Shown here: one piece after another, positions 18,931 through 28,135 of the stretch
Position numbering within the stretch: position 1 is the first letter of the stretch
Layout: each line of letters starts with the position of its first letter
Assembly: GCA_003134595.1 (NCBI GenBank)
Contig: PLBS01000093.1
Location: forward strand, 15,068-52,186
Reading direction: 5' to 3'
Length of the DNA: 37,119 nt
Origin: Gallionella sp.
GTDB taxonomy: Bacteria > Pseudomonadota > Gammaproteobacteria > Burkholderiales > Gallionellaceae
The notes under the pieces: generated by a model
Database searches by the model: none
Told to the model about the DNA's origin: nothing
Seen by the model: only the letters and a program-made list of their open reading frames with translations
Program-made: the position numbers and the translations under genes

Positions 18931-19587
18931 ATGAAAAAAGATTTTTGGCTGGAACGCTGGGAGCGGGAAGAAATCGGTTTTCACCAGAACGAGGTTAATC
19001 CTTATTTGTGTGAATACTGGCCGGAATTGCATCTTACCCGCGGCAGCATGGTGTTCGTGCCGCTGTGTGGCAAAAGCCAAGACATGCTATGGCTGCGCAA
19101 GCAGGGGCATCAGGTTATGGGTGTGGAACTGAGCAATATCGCGGTGCAAGCGTTCTTCAAGGAAAACGGCTACACCCCGCATCACGTCACCCGCGGAAAA
19201 TTTGAGCATTGCGAAGCGGAGGGCATCCGCATCCTGTGCGGCGATTTTTTCGATTTGAGCAAGGATGACTTGGCCAAAGTGAGCGCGGTGTACGATCGCG
19301 CATCGCTGATCGCGCTGCCGCCGGAAATGCGCGAACGCTATGTCCGCCACTTGGCGAGCATCCTGCCGCCCGCAACGCAAATCCTGCTCATTACTGTCGA
19401 CTATCCCAGGTCGGAAATGCAGGGCCCGCCATTTTCGGTTTCTTCGGGCGAAGTAGAAGCGCTCTACCGCGAGCACGCCGAGGTGCGCTTGCTGGCGCAA
19501 CTGGACGTGCTGGCGAAAAACCCGCGCTTTCAAGAACGCGGCTTGAGCCAATTACAGGAAAACATCTTTTTGCTGACACTGCGCTAG
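18931..19587 (+). CDS. tpm: Thiopurine S-methyltransferase family protein
   Basis: FWLERWEREEIGFHQNEVNPYL...VFVPLCGKSQDMLWLRKQGHQVMGVELS. Confidence 0.93.
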   Translation: MKKDFWLERWEREEIGFHQNEVNPYLCEYWPELHLTRGSMVFVPLCGKSQDMLWLRKQGHQVMGVELSNIAVQAFFKENGYTPHHVTRGKFEHCEAEGIRILCGDFFDLSKDDLAKVSAVYDRASLIALPPEMRERYVRHLASILPPATQILLITVDYPRSEMQGPPFSVSSGEVEALYREHAEVRLLAQLDVLAKNPRFQERGLSQLQENIFLLTLR

Positions 19588-19677
19588 TTCGGACAAGGTT
19601 GCTTGAGGACAATGATCAAAAGCCCAAGAAAATAAATCAGGGGAAAATAAACCGGGCTTGGCCGCTTCATTTTTATT

Positions 19678-20376
19678 TCATTTTGAAACGATGACCAGGC
19701 CTCGCGCTTTATTGCTGGTCGTGTCGATGGTGGCAATCGCCTGTCGCAGGGTACTGATGCCGACCCACACCGGGGGATATTTATACTTTGCCACATCGAG
19801 AATCAGAACGCGGTCGGACTGCGCATCAAAGGCCGCCAATACTGACCAATGCCCGCCGCCTACCTGTCCCAGGTTTGCACGTAAATAATTCGCCAGCACA
19901 AACTGCCCGTCGTCTATCAGCGCTTTTTGCAGCAAGGTGCGCAGACCATCATCGTTCAGGGTATCGCCGGCGATGGATGTTGCCCGGACACCTTGGGCAG
20001 TCAGTGTTTCTGCCATCTGTTCCCGTGTCATGCCCATCTGCAGCACGGTCTGCGGACTGATGATTTTTATCACATCAGGTGTGAAATAATTGCTCTGGGT
20101 AAAGTAGGCATAGGGCGCATAAGCGGGATCAACGGGTTTTTTGATCGGCATGGCGTTGAGCACGGTGATGGCACTGGCCACGGAACAATATGACTGGGTG
20201 TTCTGCATGGCGAACGCCGGGATCAGTTCCCAGTAATCCGCATCGGCCGGGATACGGGCTCGCAGTGCCTTGCCTTCCGCCGAGTCCCAGTAAATGACGG
20301 CAGGTTCTGCACCTGTTACTCCAAAAGCGGCTGGCACGAAGGAGTATAGAATTATTGCGAGCACGACATTCTTCAT
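19678..20376 (-). CDS. Phytochelatin synthase family protein with signal peptide
   Basis: QNTQSYCSVASAITVLNAM (Cys), GGGHWSVLAAFD (His), LILDVAKYKYPPVWV (Asp). Confidence 0.88.
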   Translation of the reverse strand: MKNVVLAIILYSFVPAAFGVTGAEPAVIYWDSAEGKALRARIPADADYWELIPAFAMQNTQSYCSVASAITVLNAMPIKKPVDPAYAPYAYFTQSNYFTPDVIKIISPQTVLQMGMTREQMAETLTAQGVRATSIAGDTLNDDGLRTLLQKALIDDGQFVLANYLRANLGQVGGGHWSVLAAFDAQSDRVLILDVAKYKYPPVWVGISTLRQAIATIDTTSNKARGLVIVSK

Positions 20377-20530
20377 GGATCACCTTCCCGGTTGCTTGTA
20401 TTTTCAGGCATAACGATACCATCATCAACGTTCAGTCAGGCCAAAAAAATGGATCGAGCCTGGCACCTTTGGTTCTCTTTAATTTCCGGAATGGAAAGTC
20501 AGTCCGCGGATAAAACAGCGCAATTTTTTC

Positions 20531-20748
20531 TGAAATCGTGACTATTGATCATTCCATAATTCATTACACCGTTCACCCTGAGGTATCGAAGGGTGAGCTT
20601 GCGCGTAGCCTTGGGCTTCGATACATCCGTTGTGGTTCGATACCTCACCACGAACGGATGTGCCCTGTGCTGAGCCTGCCGAAGCATCAGCCCGAACGGA
20701 GTGGTTGTCGCGAATTATGGAATGCTCAATAGTTTTTGAAATCGTGAC
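20531..20748. repeat. MITE-like element: 20-bp TIRs flanked by 12-bp direct repeats
   Basis: TIR TATTGATCATTCCATAATTC (20543-20562) vs inverted GAATTATGGAATGCTCAATA (20712-20731), 19/20; direct repeats TGAAATCGTGAC at 20531-20542 and 20737-20748. Confidence 0.65.
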
Positions 20749-20914
20749 CAGGCGAGATGTGATAGCATAAAAATTCCATGCCACCCCGACCGCTGAACAC
20801 TCACCCACTGAACATTCGCCGCCCTATGCCTTTTATAAAGCGCTTCCTGACATGGGTGCCGCAACCTGTTGCACTGTGCGGCATCGCAGCAGCCGACTAC
20901 AGGAGGGCAAAGCG

Positions 20915-22438
20915 GTGGTAGTGTTCTCCTCGCTGCTGATCGGCAGCATCACTATCCTCGTCTTCTACATCATTCGCATCAAGCGCAGGCTTGCTCGCGA
21001 CATCAGCGACCGTAAACAGTCTGAGCAACGCGAACAAACCCGCAACCATGTGCTGGAACTGCTGGCCCATGGCGCACCGCTCGCCACGATACTGGAGGCC
21101 ATCGTGCGTGGAGTGGAGCAGGAGCAACCGGCCATGCTTTGCAGCATCCTGCTGCTCGACAACGAGGGCAAGCATCTCCTGACCGGCGCCGCACCCAGCC
21201 TGCCCGATTTCTACAACGCCGCGATCGACGGGATCGAGATCGGCATCGGTGCCGGCTCTTGCGGCACCGCCGCCTTTACCGGCCAGCGAGTCATCGTTGA
21301 AGACGTCCAGACCCATCCATACTGGGCACCCTATAAGGAACTCGCCGATAGGGCAGGGCTGGGCGCGTGCTGGTCGGAACCCATCCGCTCGGCTTCCGGC
21401 AAAGTGCTCGGCACCTTCGCCATTTATCATCATCAAGCGCACCAACCGACCGATGACGAAATCCGCTTGATCGAGCAAGCCGCCAATCTGGCCGAGATCG
21501 CGCTGGGTCGCAGCCATGCCGATCAGGCGCTCAAAGAGAGCGAGAAACTGCTCTCCGATATTCTGGAAAATGTCACCGCCTACATCTACATGAAGGATAC
21601 ACAGGGCCGCTACCTGTTCGCCAACCGCCTGTTGCGCGAGCGATTCGATGCGCCGATGGAAGAGATCGTGGGCTATGACGACAATAAATTCTTCGATGCC
21701 GACACCGCAGCCAGTATGCGCAAGGACGACCTGCGTGTATTGCAAAAAGGCGAGACGCTCCAGACTGAAGAGACCAATCTCAACCTGCTCACCGGAGTGA
21801 CGGATGTCTTCCTGTCGGTCAAGCTCCCGCTGCGGCACGAGGACGGCAGCATCTATGCATTGTGCGGCATCTCCACCGACATCTCCGAGCGTAAGGAGGT
21901 GGAGGAACACATGCACCACATGGCGCAGTACGACGCGCTTACCCACCTGCCTAACCGCGCGTTATTCAACGACCGTCTGCAGCAGGCGATCGCTGCCGCC
22001 CAGCGGAATAAAGCGCATCTGGCACTGATGTTCATCGACTTGGACAAGTTCAAACCGGTCAATGACACATACGGTCACGGCGTGGGCGATCTGTTGCTGA
22101 AGGATGTCGCGCTGCGCATCCAGGATTGCCTGCGTGAGTCGGACACCGCCGCGCGGATAGGCGGCGACGAATTCGTCATACTGTTACCAACCATCGAAAC
22201 GGAGCAGGATGCCAGAAAGGTCGGGGAGAAAATACTCCATGCCCTCAACCAGCCTTTCGAACTGGCGGGACATAACCTGCAAATCTCCTCGAGTATAGGC
22301 GTTGCTGTCTATCCAAAACACGGCAGGGACGAGAAACTGCTGGTCAAAAGCGCTGACATCGCCATGTATCATGCCAAAAAGAATGGCCGCAACAACGTCA
22401 AGATATACCAGCCCGGAATGCAGGAAATCAGCCAGTGA
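20915..22438 (+). CDS. TM-GAF-PAS-GGDEF diguanylate cyclase
   Basis: GTG start after AGGAGG; GAF-like domain, PAS (ILENVTAYIYMKDTQGRYLFANR), ARIGGDEFVILL active site. Confidence 0.85.
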   Translation: MVVFSSLLIGSITILVFYIIRIKRRLARDISDRKQSEQREQTRNHVLELLAHGAPLATILEAIVRGVEQEQPAMLCSILLLDNEGKHLLTGAAPSLPDFYNAAIDGIEIGIGAGSCGTAAFTGQRVIVEDVQTHPYWAPYKELADRAGLGACWSEPIRSASGKVLGTFAIYHHQAHQPTDDEIRLIEQAANLAEIALGRSHADQALKESEKLLSDILENVTAYIYMKDTQGRYLFANRLLRERFDAPMEEIVGYDDNKFFDADTAASMRKDDLRVLQKGETLQTEETNLNLLTGVTDVFLSVKLPLRHEDGSIYALCGISTDISERKEVEEHMHHMAQYDALTHLPNRALFNDRLQQAIAAAQRNKAHLALMFIDLDKFKPVNDTYGHGVGDLLLKDVALRIQDCLRESDTAARIGGDEFVILLPTIETEQDARKVGEKILHALNQPFELAGHNLQISSSIGVAVYPKHGRDEKLLVKSADIAMYHAKKNGRNNVKIYQPGMQEISQ

Positions 22439-22562
22439 AGCGTAGATGTTCCTTCATGCGTTCTTATGATAATCCTGCCTGGGCATATTTTTCGCCACTC
22501 TCCAGCCATTTTTAGCATAATCACACATCCCGCAGCCGGGATTTTATAGGTGCCATCCTGCA

Positions 22563-22919
22563 ATGAAAAAATCTGAAATCAAATTTACCGTCACACTTGA
22601 CGACAACAAGATGCCTGAAAAGATCGACTGGAGCGCTTCCGATGCCAAAGCGGAAAGCACCAGCAAAGCGGTGATGATCGCTCTTTGGGACACCAAGGAA
22701 AAAAACACGCTGCGTATCGATCTATGGACCAAAGACATGATGGTGGATGAGATGAAACAGTTTTATCACCAGAACCTTTTATCCATGGCAGATACTTTTG
22801 AACGTGCCACCGGAGAAGTGGAAGCAGCAAAAGCCATGCGCACCTTTGCCCAGGAATTCGGTGAACGTATGAATCTGGTCATGAAGAATAATTTTTATTC
22901 TTTGGGCAAGAGCAAGTAA
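22563..22919 (+). CDS. gldC: GldC-family (gliding-motility-associated) protein
   Basis: KKSEIKFTVTLDDNKMPEKIDWSASDA...LRIDLWTKDMMVDEMKQFYHQNLLSMADTFERATGE matches Bacteroidetes GldC. Confidence 0.8.
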   Translation: MKKSEIKFTVTLDDNKMPEKIDWSASDAKAESTSKAVMIALWDTKEKNTLRIDLWTKDMMVDEMKQFYHQNLLSMADTFERATGEVEAAKAMRTFAQEFGERMNLVMKNNFYSLGKSK

Positions 22920-22935
22920 GGAAGCTCTGATCAAG

Positions 22936-23039
22936 TCCGTCACACCGGCGAAGGCCGGTGTCCAGTTTATTGAAAATACTGGATTCCGGCCTGGCCAGAG
23001 GCTAGTTTATCCTGAGCCTGTCGAAGGGCCGGAATGACA
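22936..23039. repeat. Composite palindromic repeats, one interrupted at its apex
   Basis: GTCACACCGGCGAAGGCCGGTGTCCAG, then CTGGATTCCGGCC-[TGGCCAGAGGCTAGTTTATCCTGAGCCTGTCGAAG]-GGCCGGAATGAC. Confidence 0.7.
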
Positions 23040-23068
23040 AAGCTAGAGTTAATCAGAGCCATGGTAGG

Positions 23069-23629
23069 TCAGTTCGGCTTGTGTTCCGCCGCCCATTTCC
23101 GCAATGCGGCTAGCGTGTTTTCGACATGCTTGTCCGGTTGCAGGTCTGTGTAGGTATAAATGATCTCGCCACTGGGAGAGATCACGTAGGATGTGCGATT
23201 CGCGTACTCCGGTTTTGCTGAGAGGATCGCATCGTAGGATTTCATGATGCTCTGATCGGGATCCGCCGCCACTGGAAATTTGCTGCGGCATTCGCTGACC
23301 GAAAACCTGTTCAACTTCTCGATATCGTCGTGCGAAACGCCGATCACCGTCGCCCCAAGAGCCTGATATTTCTCGATTGCATCGGCAAAATCGTGTGCCT
23401 CGATCGTACAACCTTTGGTGAACGCTGCCGGATAAAAATAGAGCACTACCGGCCCCTTCTTCAGCGCATCAACGAGTGAGTATGTGAATACCTTGCCGCC
23501 AAGGGAGGCCTGTGTAACAAAGTTTGGCGCCATGACCCCGATGTTCAGGGCCGAATACGCCGGCATCGCAACTGATGCTGCCAAGAGTCCCAATGCTGTC
23601 AAGAGTACAAAAGCAAAAAATTTTCTCAT
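23069..23629 (-). CDS. Peroxiredoxin (Bcp/AhpC-TSA), exported
   Basis: Signal peptide; VVLYFYPAAFTKGCTIEAHDF. Confidence 0.92.
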   Translation of the reverse strand: MRKFFAFVLLTALGLLAASVAMPAYSALNIGVMAPNFVTQASLGGKVFTYSLVDALKKGPVVLYFYPAAFTKGCTIEAHDFADAIEKYQALGATVIGVSHDDIEKLNRFSVSECRSKFPVAADPDQSIMKSYDAILSAKPEYANRTSYVISPSGEIIYTYTDLQPDKHVENTLAALRKWAAEHKPN

Positions 23630-23871
23630 CGCGAGTTCCTTTCTGTTTTTAACAAGTCAGTATTCTATACTTTTGAAGCTGAATCGTCTTCGCAAGGAAA
23701 CCCGGGCCGGGTCAGACTGGCTCCTTTGATTTTCGTTTCTCCGACCATCATTTATCTGTTGGCGGAAATCACCGATAACGGAGTATACTTTTTTCCCGTT
23801 GGGAGGCGGCACCACGGATGGGTTGAGCCGACGGTGTCGCATTATGACGATATTATTGAAAGGAGCGAATC

Positions 23872-24639
23872 ATGTTTATTTCACAATACAGTTCAGGAGC
23901 ACGATGGTTTCCGGCGTTACTCGTCATTTTGGGATTGGCATCGGGAGTGGACGGATACGCATCGTCTCAATCGGATGGCTCACAAGATTTATCAGAGAGC
24001 TACAATCAGGCGGTTGCCAGCCCGATACGAACCGATGAAGACAGGGGTGCCGATGCCAGGCGCAAGCCGCTGGAGTTCCTGCAGTTCACCAATGTGCGAC
24101 CCGGCATGCGGGTGCTGGATATTGCAGCCGGCGGCGGGTACACCACGCAATTGCTTGCGCTGGCCGTTGGAAGCAACGGGACTGTATGGGCGCAAGGGAC
24201 CAAATCACGGACAGCACTAGACGAACGATTGGCCAATCACCCGCAGGCCAACATCGTTCCGGTTATCCGGCCTTTCGAGGACCCGATACCCGATGGAGTG
24301 CTCAAGCTGGATTTGATCACCATCATCATGAATTACCACGACATCGCCTATATGCCCGTTGACCGCGCAAAGATGAACCGGCGGCTGTTCAATGCATTGA
24401 AATCGGGCGGACATCTCGTTGTGCTGGATCACTCGGCTAAGGAGGGTAGCGGTATCTCGGCGGCAAAGTCCCTCCATCGTATTGACGAGAAGGTCGTGAT
24501 GGACGAGTTTCAGCAAGCCGGTTTTAAGCTGGAACAAGAAGACGATTTTTTGAAAAACCCGGCCGACCCTCGCGACCAGGCTTTCTTCGATATGAAGATC
24601 CAGACAGACAAATTCGCACTGCGCTTCGTCAGGCCTTGA
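23872..24639 (+). CDS. Class I SAM-dependent methyltransferase-like protein with putative signal peptide
   Basis: VRPGMRVLDIAAGGGYTTQLLALAVG; hydrophobic N-terminus. Confidence 0.85.
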   Translation: MFISQYSSGARWFPALLVILGLASGVDGYASSQSDGSQDLSESYNQAVASPIRTDEDRGADARRKPLEFLQFTNVRPGMRVLDIAAGGGYTTQLLALAVGSNGTVWAQGTKSRTALDERLANHPQANIVPVIRPFEDPIPDGVLKLDLITIIMNYHDIAYMPVDRAKMNRRLFNALKSGGHLVVLDHSAKEGSGISAAKSLHRIDEKVVMDEFQQAGFKLEQEDDFLKNPADPRDQAFFDMKIQTDKFALRFVRP

Positions 24640-24700
24640 TGGGTGAAACGCTGCGTCATACCCGAAGCAAAAATTTAGGGGCACCCAAAAGAGGACAACA

Positions 24701-25414
24701 ATGAAAACCACATTGATTACGGGTGCCAACCGCGGGATCGGACTGGAGTTTTGCAGGCAATATGCCGCAGATGGCTGGCGTGTTTTAGCTTGTAGTCGCC
24801 ACCCTGAAAAACCCCATCTTGGAACATCGGATGCGCTCAACAAACTGGCGGCTCAATATCCTGAACTGATAAAAATGCATGCCCTTGATGTCGCTGACCA
24901 TGCGCAAATCGAGCGCTTGGCGCAGGTGCTGGCTAATGAATCCATTGACCTGCTCATTAACAACGCCGGCATCTATCCTGATTCTGATAAAAGAGGTTTT
25001 GGCCATACCGATTATGCGGAATGGACGCGGGCATTTCGCATCAATACCATGGCGCTACTCAAGATGGCCGAGACATTTGCCACACAAATTGCTCGCAGCA
25101 AGCAAAAAACCATCGTGACCATCACCAGCAAAATGGGCAGCATTGCGGACAATAGCGGAGGCGGTAATTACCTTTATCGCTCCAGCAAAGCGGCGGTTAA
25201 TATGGTTGTGAAGAGTCTTGCAATTGACCTGAAGCCGATTGGAATCACTGCAATAGTATTCCATCCGGGTTGGGTCAAGACTGATATGGGTGGGCCGAAC
25301 GCATTGATCTCCGCAGAACAAAGCGTATCTGGCATACGGCAAGTGATCAGCAGCCTCACCCTGGCCGACTCCGGGAAATTCTTTGGTTATGACGGCCAGG
25401 TGATTCCTTGGTAA
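24701..25414 (+). CDS. SDR family oxidoreductase
   Basis: TLITGANRGIGLEFCRQYAADGW; NNAGIYP; YRSSKAAVNMV. Confidence 0.93.
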   Translation: MKTTLITGANRGIGLEFCRQYAADGWRVLACSRHPEKPHLGTSDALNKLAAQYPELIKMHALDVADHAQIERLAQVLANESIDLLINNAGIYPDSDKRGFGHTDYAEWTRAFRINTMALLKMAETFATQIARSKQKTIVTITSKMGSIADNSGGGNYLYRSSKAAVNMVVKSLAIDLKPIGITAIVFHPGWVKTDMGGPNALISAEQSVSGIRQVISSLTLADSGKFFGYDGQVIPW

Positions 25415-25468
25415 TCACGCCCGAATTCTGCAATCCTGTTTTTATGAAGTTAGTGACAGCAGGCGTAT
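25389..25468 (+). repeat. ~80-bp direct repeat, left copy (3' end of SDR gene)
   Basis: ATGACGGCCAGGTGATTCCTTGGTAATCACGCCCGAATTCTGCAATCCTGTTTTTATGAAGTTAGTGACAGCAGGCGTAT; recurs at 29744-29823. Confidence 0.85.
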
Positions 25469-25529
25469 CAAACCAGACGAGTGGCAACTAAGCGCAAACA
25501 GACTTTGGATTTTGAACAGGAGCTGCAAA

Positions 25530-25676
25530 ATGCAAATACATAAAGCGAAGTTGAGCCCTTCGAAGCACTACGCTGATGGATGGGCAGACAGGCAACGCCA
25601 CATCGCGTGGCAAATACTGTTTGCGCTGGGTGCAATCGCACTGACCGCCGCCGCCTTTTTGCGCTGGTTCTCTTAA
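25530..25676 (+). CDS. Small protein with C-terminal TM, 48 aa
   Basis: MQIHKAKLSPSKHYADGWADRQRHIAWQILFALGAIALTAAAFLRWFS*, directly upstream of the GGDEF-EAL gene. Confidence 0.5.
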   Translation: MQIHKAKLSPSKHYADGWADRQRHIAWQILFALGAIALTAAAFLRWFS

Positions 25677-25691
25677 GACGTAACCAAAATC

Positions 25692-28061
25692 GTGAAAATT
25701 CACAAACTCCAGACACAGATAGTGCTCGCTTTCACACTGCTGTTGCTGCTGATCCAGGCAGCAAGTTTGGTCATTATCAACGGCGTCCTGTCGGACAGCA
25801 CAAACCAGGACATTCGGCGCAACTTATTGGCTGGCCAGCGCGTCTTTAATCTGCTGCGCGAGGACAACAACCGGCAATTGGCCCAATCGGCAAGTATCAT
25901 GTCGTCGGATTTCGCTTTTCGAAAGGCCGTTGCTACCGCCGACTACGGCACCGTGGTTTCCGCACTGACCAACCACGGCGCAAGAATCAACGCGGATGTG
26001 ATGCTGCTGGTGGGCACCGACGGAAAATTGATAGCCGACACGCTGCCTGCCGGACATGCAGAACAGCCATTTCAATTTCAGGAACTCATCACGCTTGCGG
26101 AACAGCAACGGCAGGCAGCGGCCATGGTTGTGCTTGATGGGGCGCTTTATCAAATGGTGGTTGTACCGGTACTGGGGCCGTTGCCCATCGCATGGCTGGT
26201 CGCGGGTTTCAGCATTGACGACAAATTCGCCCGCAATCTGCAGTCGCTTACTGCGTTGAATGTGTCGTTCCTTACCCGGGATAGGCCAGAGAGCCAATGG
26301 CAGCTATTGGCTACTACCCTGTCTTCCGGGCCATCCGGTGCCTTGCCCCATATGCTGCCCAGCCTGTCAAATACAAAATCGACCGACATTGCCACGCTAC
26401 GCATGGGTGATGTGGATTACATGACACTCACGTCCGGGCTGGAGACACAGAGCGGCACGCACATCGTCGCCATCCTGCAACAGTCGCTGCAACAGGCACA
26501 GGAGCCGCTGCGGCACTTGCAGAGGTTACTGCTGGTGCTGAGCGGCCTATCCCTGTTAGCCACGTTGGCTGCAAGCTACAGAATAGCGCGCAGTATTACC
26601 AAACCGATCAGCGAACTAGGTTCCCTGGCCAGCCGCATCCAGCAGGGCGACTATTCTCAGCCCGCCCCGGTTGACCGGCAAGACGAGATCGGCGGTCTCG
26701 CTTCCGCCTTTAACCACATGAAGGATGGCCTGGCAACGCGTGAAGCGAGAATCACCGAACTTGCCTACCGCGATCAACTGACCGGATTACCCAACCGCAC
26801 GCTGTTCCACGACCGCCTGGAGCAGGCGGCGAAGGCGGCAAATCGTGCCGGTGAAAATTTTTCATTGTTGATAATTAATCTGGACAGGTTCAAGGAGGTC
26901 AACGTCATTTTGGGCCACCATATCGGCGATCTGCTGTTGCAGGAAATTTCCAAACGACTGGCGACCGTTCTTACACGGGATTCCGACACGCTTGCACGGC
27001 TCGGCGGCGATGAATTCGCCGTGCTGCTTCCGGCCTGCGACACGCAGTGCGCCATGATCGTCGTGCGCAAGATTCTGGACACGCTGGATCAGCCGATTCT
27101 GCTGGAAGGCCAGGAAGTCATCGCCACCGGCAGCATCGGCATAGTCATCTATCCCGAACACGGCGATGAAATCAATACCCTGTTACGCCATGCGGACATC
27201 GCCATGCACGAGGCGAAACATGACAACAGCGGCTACGCCCTGTTCGACCTGAACTATGTCGAGCAAAACCAGCAGCATCTGTCGCTGCTGGCCGAGCTGC
27301 GCCATGCCATCGAGCAGAACGAATTCGTCCTCCACTACCAACCCAAGGTGGGATTCGCCACCGGCGCCATCGGCCATGTGGAGGCGCTGGTGCGCTGGAT
27401 GCACCCGGAACGGGGCATGATCCATCCCGATCAGTTCATACCCTACGCCGAACATACCGGATACATCAGAACCATTACCCGATGGGTGATTGAGGCGGCC
27501 TTGCGCCAGCGCAGGCAGTGGGAGAAAATGCAGTTGCCGCTGACCATCTCCGTCAACATATCGGCGCGGGATTTAATGAATGCGGATATGCCCAAGCAGA
27601 TCGCCGGACTGATGGACAAGTACGGGGCATCGCCCCACTGGCTGTGCCTGGAAATCACCGAGACCGCGATCATGGGAGATCCCAAACGCGCCTTGGGTAT
27701 ACTGGAAGAACTTCATCGCATGGGACTCGACCTTTCAGTGGATGACTTCGGCACGGGCTATTCTTCGCTGGCTTACCTCAAGAAACTGCCGGTATCCGAA
27801 TTGAAGATAGACCAGTCTTTCGTACTCCACATGGCAGACGACAAGGACGATGCAACCATAGTGCGCTCGACCATAGACCTGGGACACAACATGGGCCTCG
27901 TGGTGGTGGCGGAAGGCATAGAGAACAAGGCCACCTGGGATATGTTGAATGCCATGGGCTGCGATTTGGCGCAGGGTTATTACATCAGCAGGCCTATGGA
28001 TGCCGATGCGCTAGTGAATTGGATCGGGCAAGGGCCGTGGAAAGTGGTGAAGGAGATTTAA
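25692..28061 (+). CDS. Membrane sensor (extracytoplasmic domain-HAMP-GGDEF-EAL) c-di-GMP protein
   Basis: ARLGGDEFAVLLP and VEALVRW...DDFGTGYSSLAYLKKLPVSELKIDQSFV; both catalytic motifs appear intact. Confidence 0.93.
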   Translation: MKIHKLQTQIVLAFTLLLLLIQAASLVIINGVLSDSTNQDIRRNLLAGQRVFNLLREDNNRQLAQSASIMSSDFAFRKAVATADYGTVVSALTNHGARINADVMLLVGTDGKLIADTLPAGHAEQPFQFQELITLAEQQRQAAAMVVLDGALYQMVVVPVLGPLPIAWLVAGFSIDDKFARNLQSLTALNVSFLTRDRPESQWQLLATTLSSGPSGALPHMLPSLSNTKSTDIATLRMGDVDYMTLTSGLETQSGTHIVAILQQSLQQAQEPLRHLQRLLLVLSGLSLLATLAASYRIARSITKPISELGSLASRIQQGDYSQPAPVDRQDEIGGLASAFNHMKDGLATREARITELAYRDQLTGLPNRTLFHDRLEQAAKAANRAGENFSLLIINLDRFKEVNVILGHHIGDLLLQEISKRLATVLTRDSDTLARLGGDEFAVLLPACDTQCAMIVVRKILDTLDQPILLEGQEVIATGSIGIVIYPEHGDEINTLLRHADIAMHEAKHDNSGYALFDLNYVEQNQQHLSLLAELRHAIEQNEFVLHYQPKVGFATGAIGHVEALVRWMHPERGMIHPDQFIPYAEHTGYIRTITRWVIEAALRQRRQWEKMQLPLTISVNISARDLMNADMPKQIAGLMDKYGASPHWLCLEITETAIMGDPKRALGILEELHRMGLDLSVDDFGTGYSSLAYLKKLPVSELKIDQSFVLHMADDKDDATIVRSTIDLGHNMGLVVVAEGIENKATWDMLNAMGCDLAQGYYISRPMDADALVNWIGQGPWKVVKEI

Positions 28062-28135
28062 TGTAGGGTGGGGGTGAGATGCGTGAAACACGTAAAATGT
28101 CTTAATGAATTATCTGGATTTAATGGGAGAAAGTC

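Noticed and set aside
20897-21946. 349-aa minus ORF opposite the GGDEF gene; also 5861-6586 (-), 19087-19551 (-), 35849-36358 (+)
   Set aside because: Antisense shadows of high-GC coding regions with low-complexity His/Gly/Arg composition.
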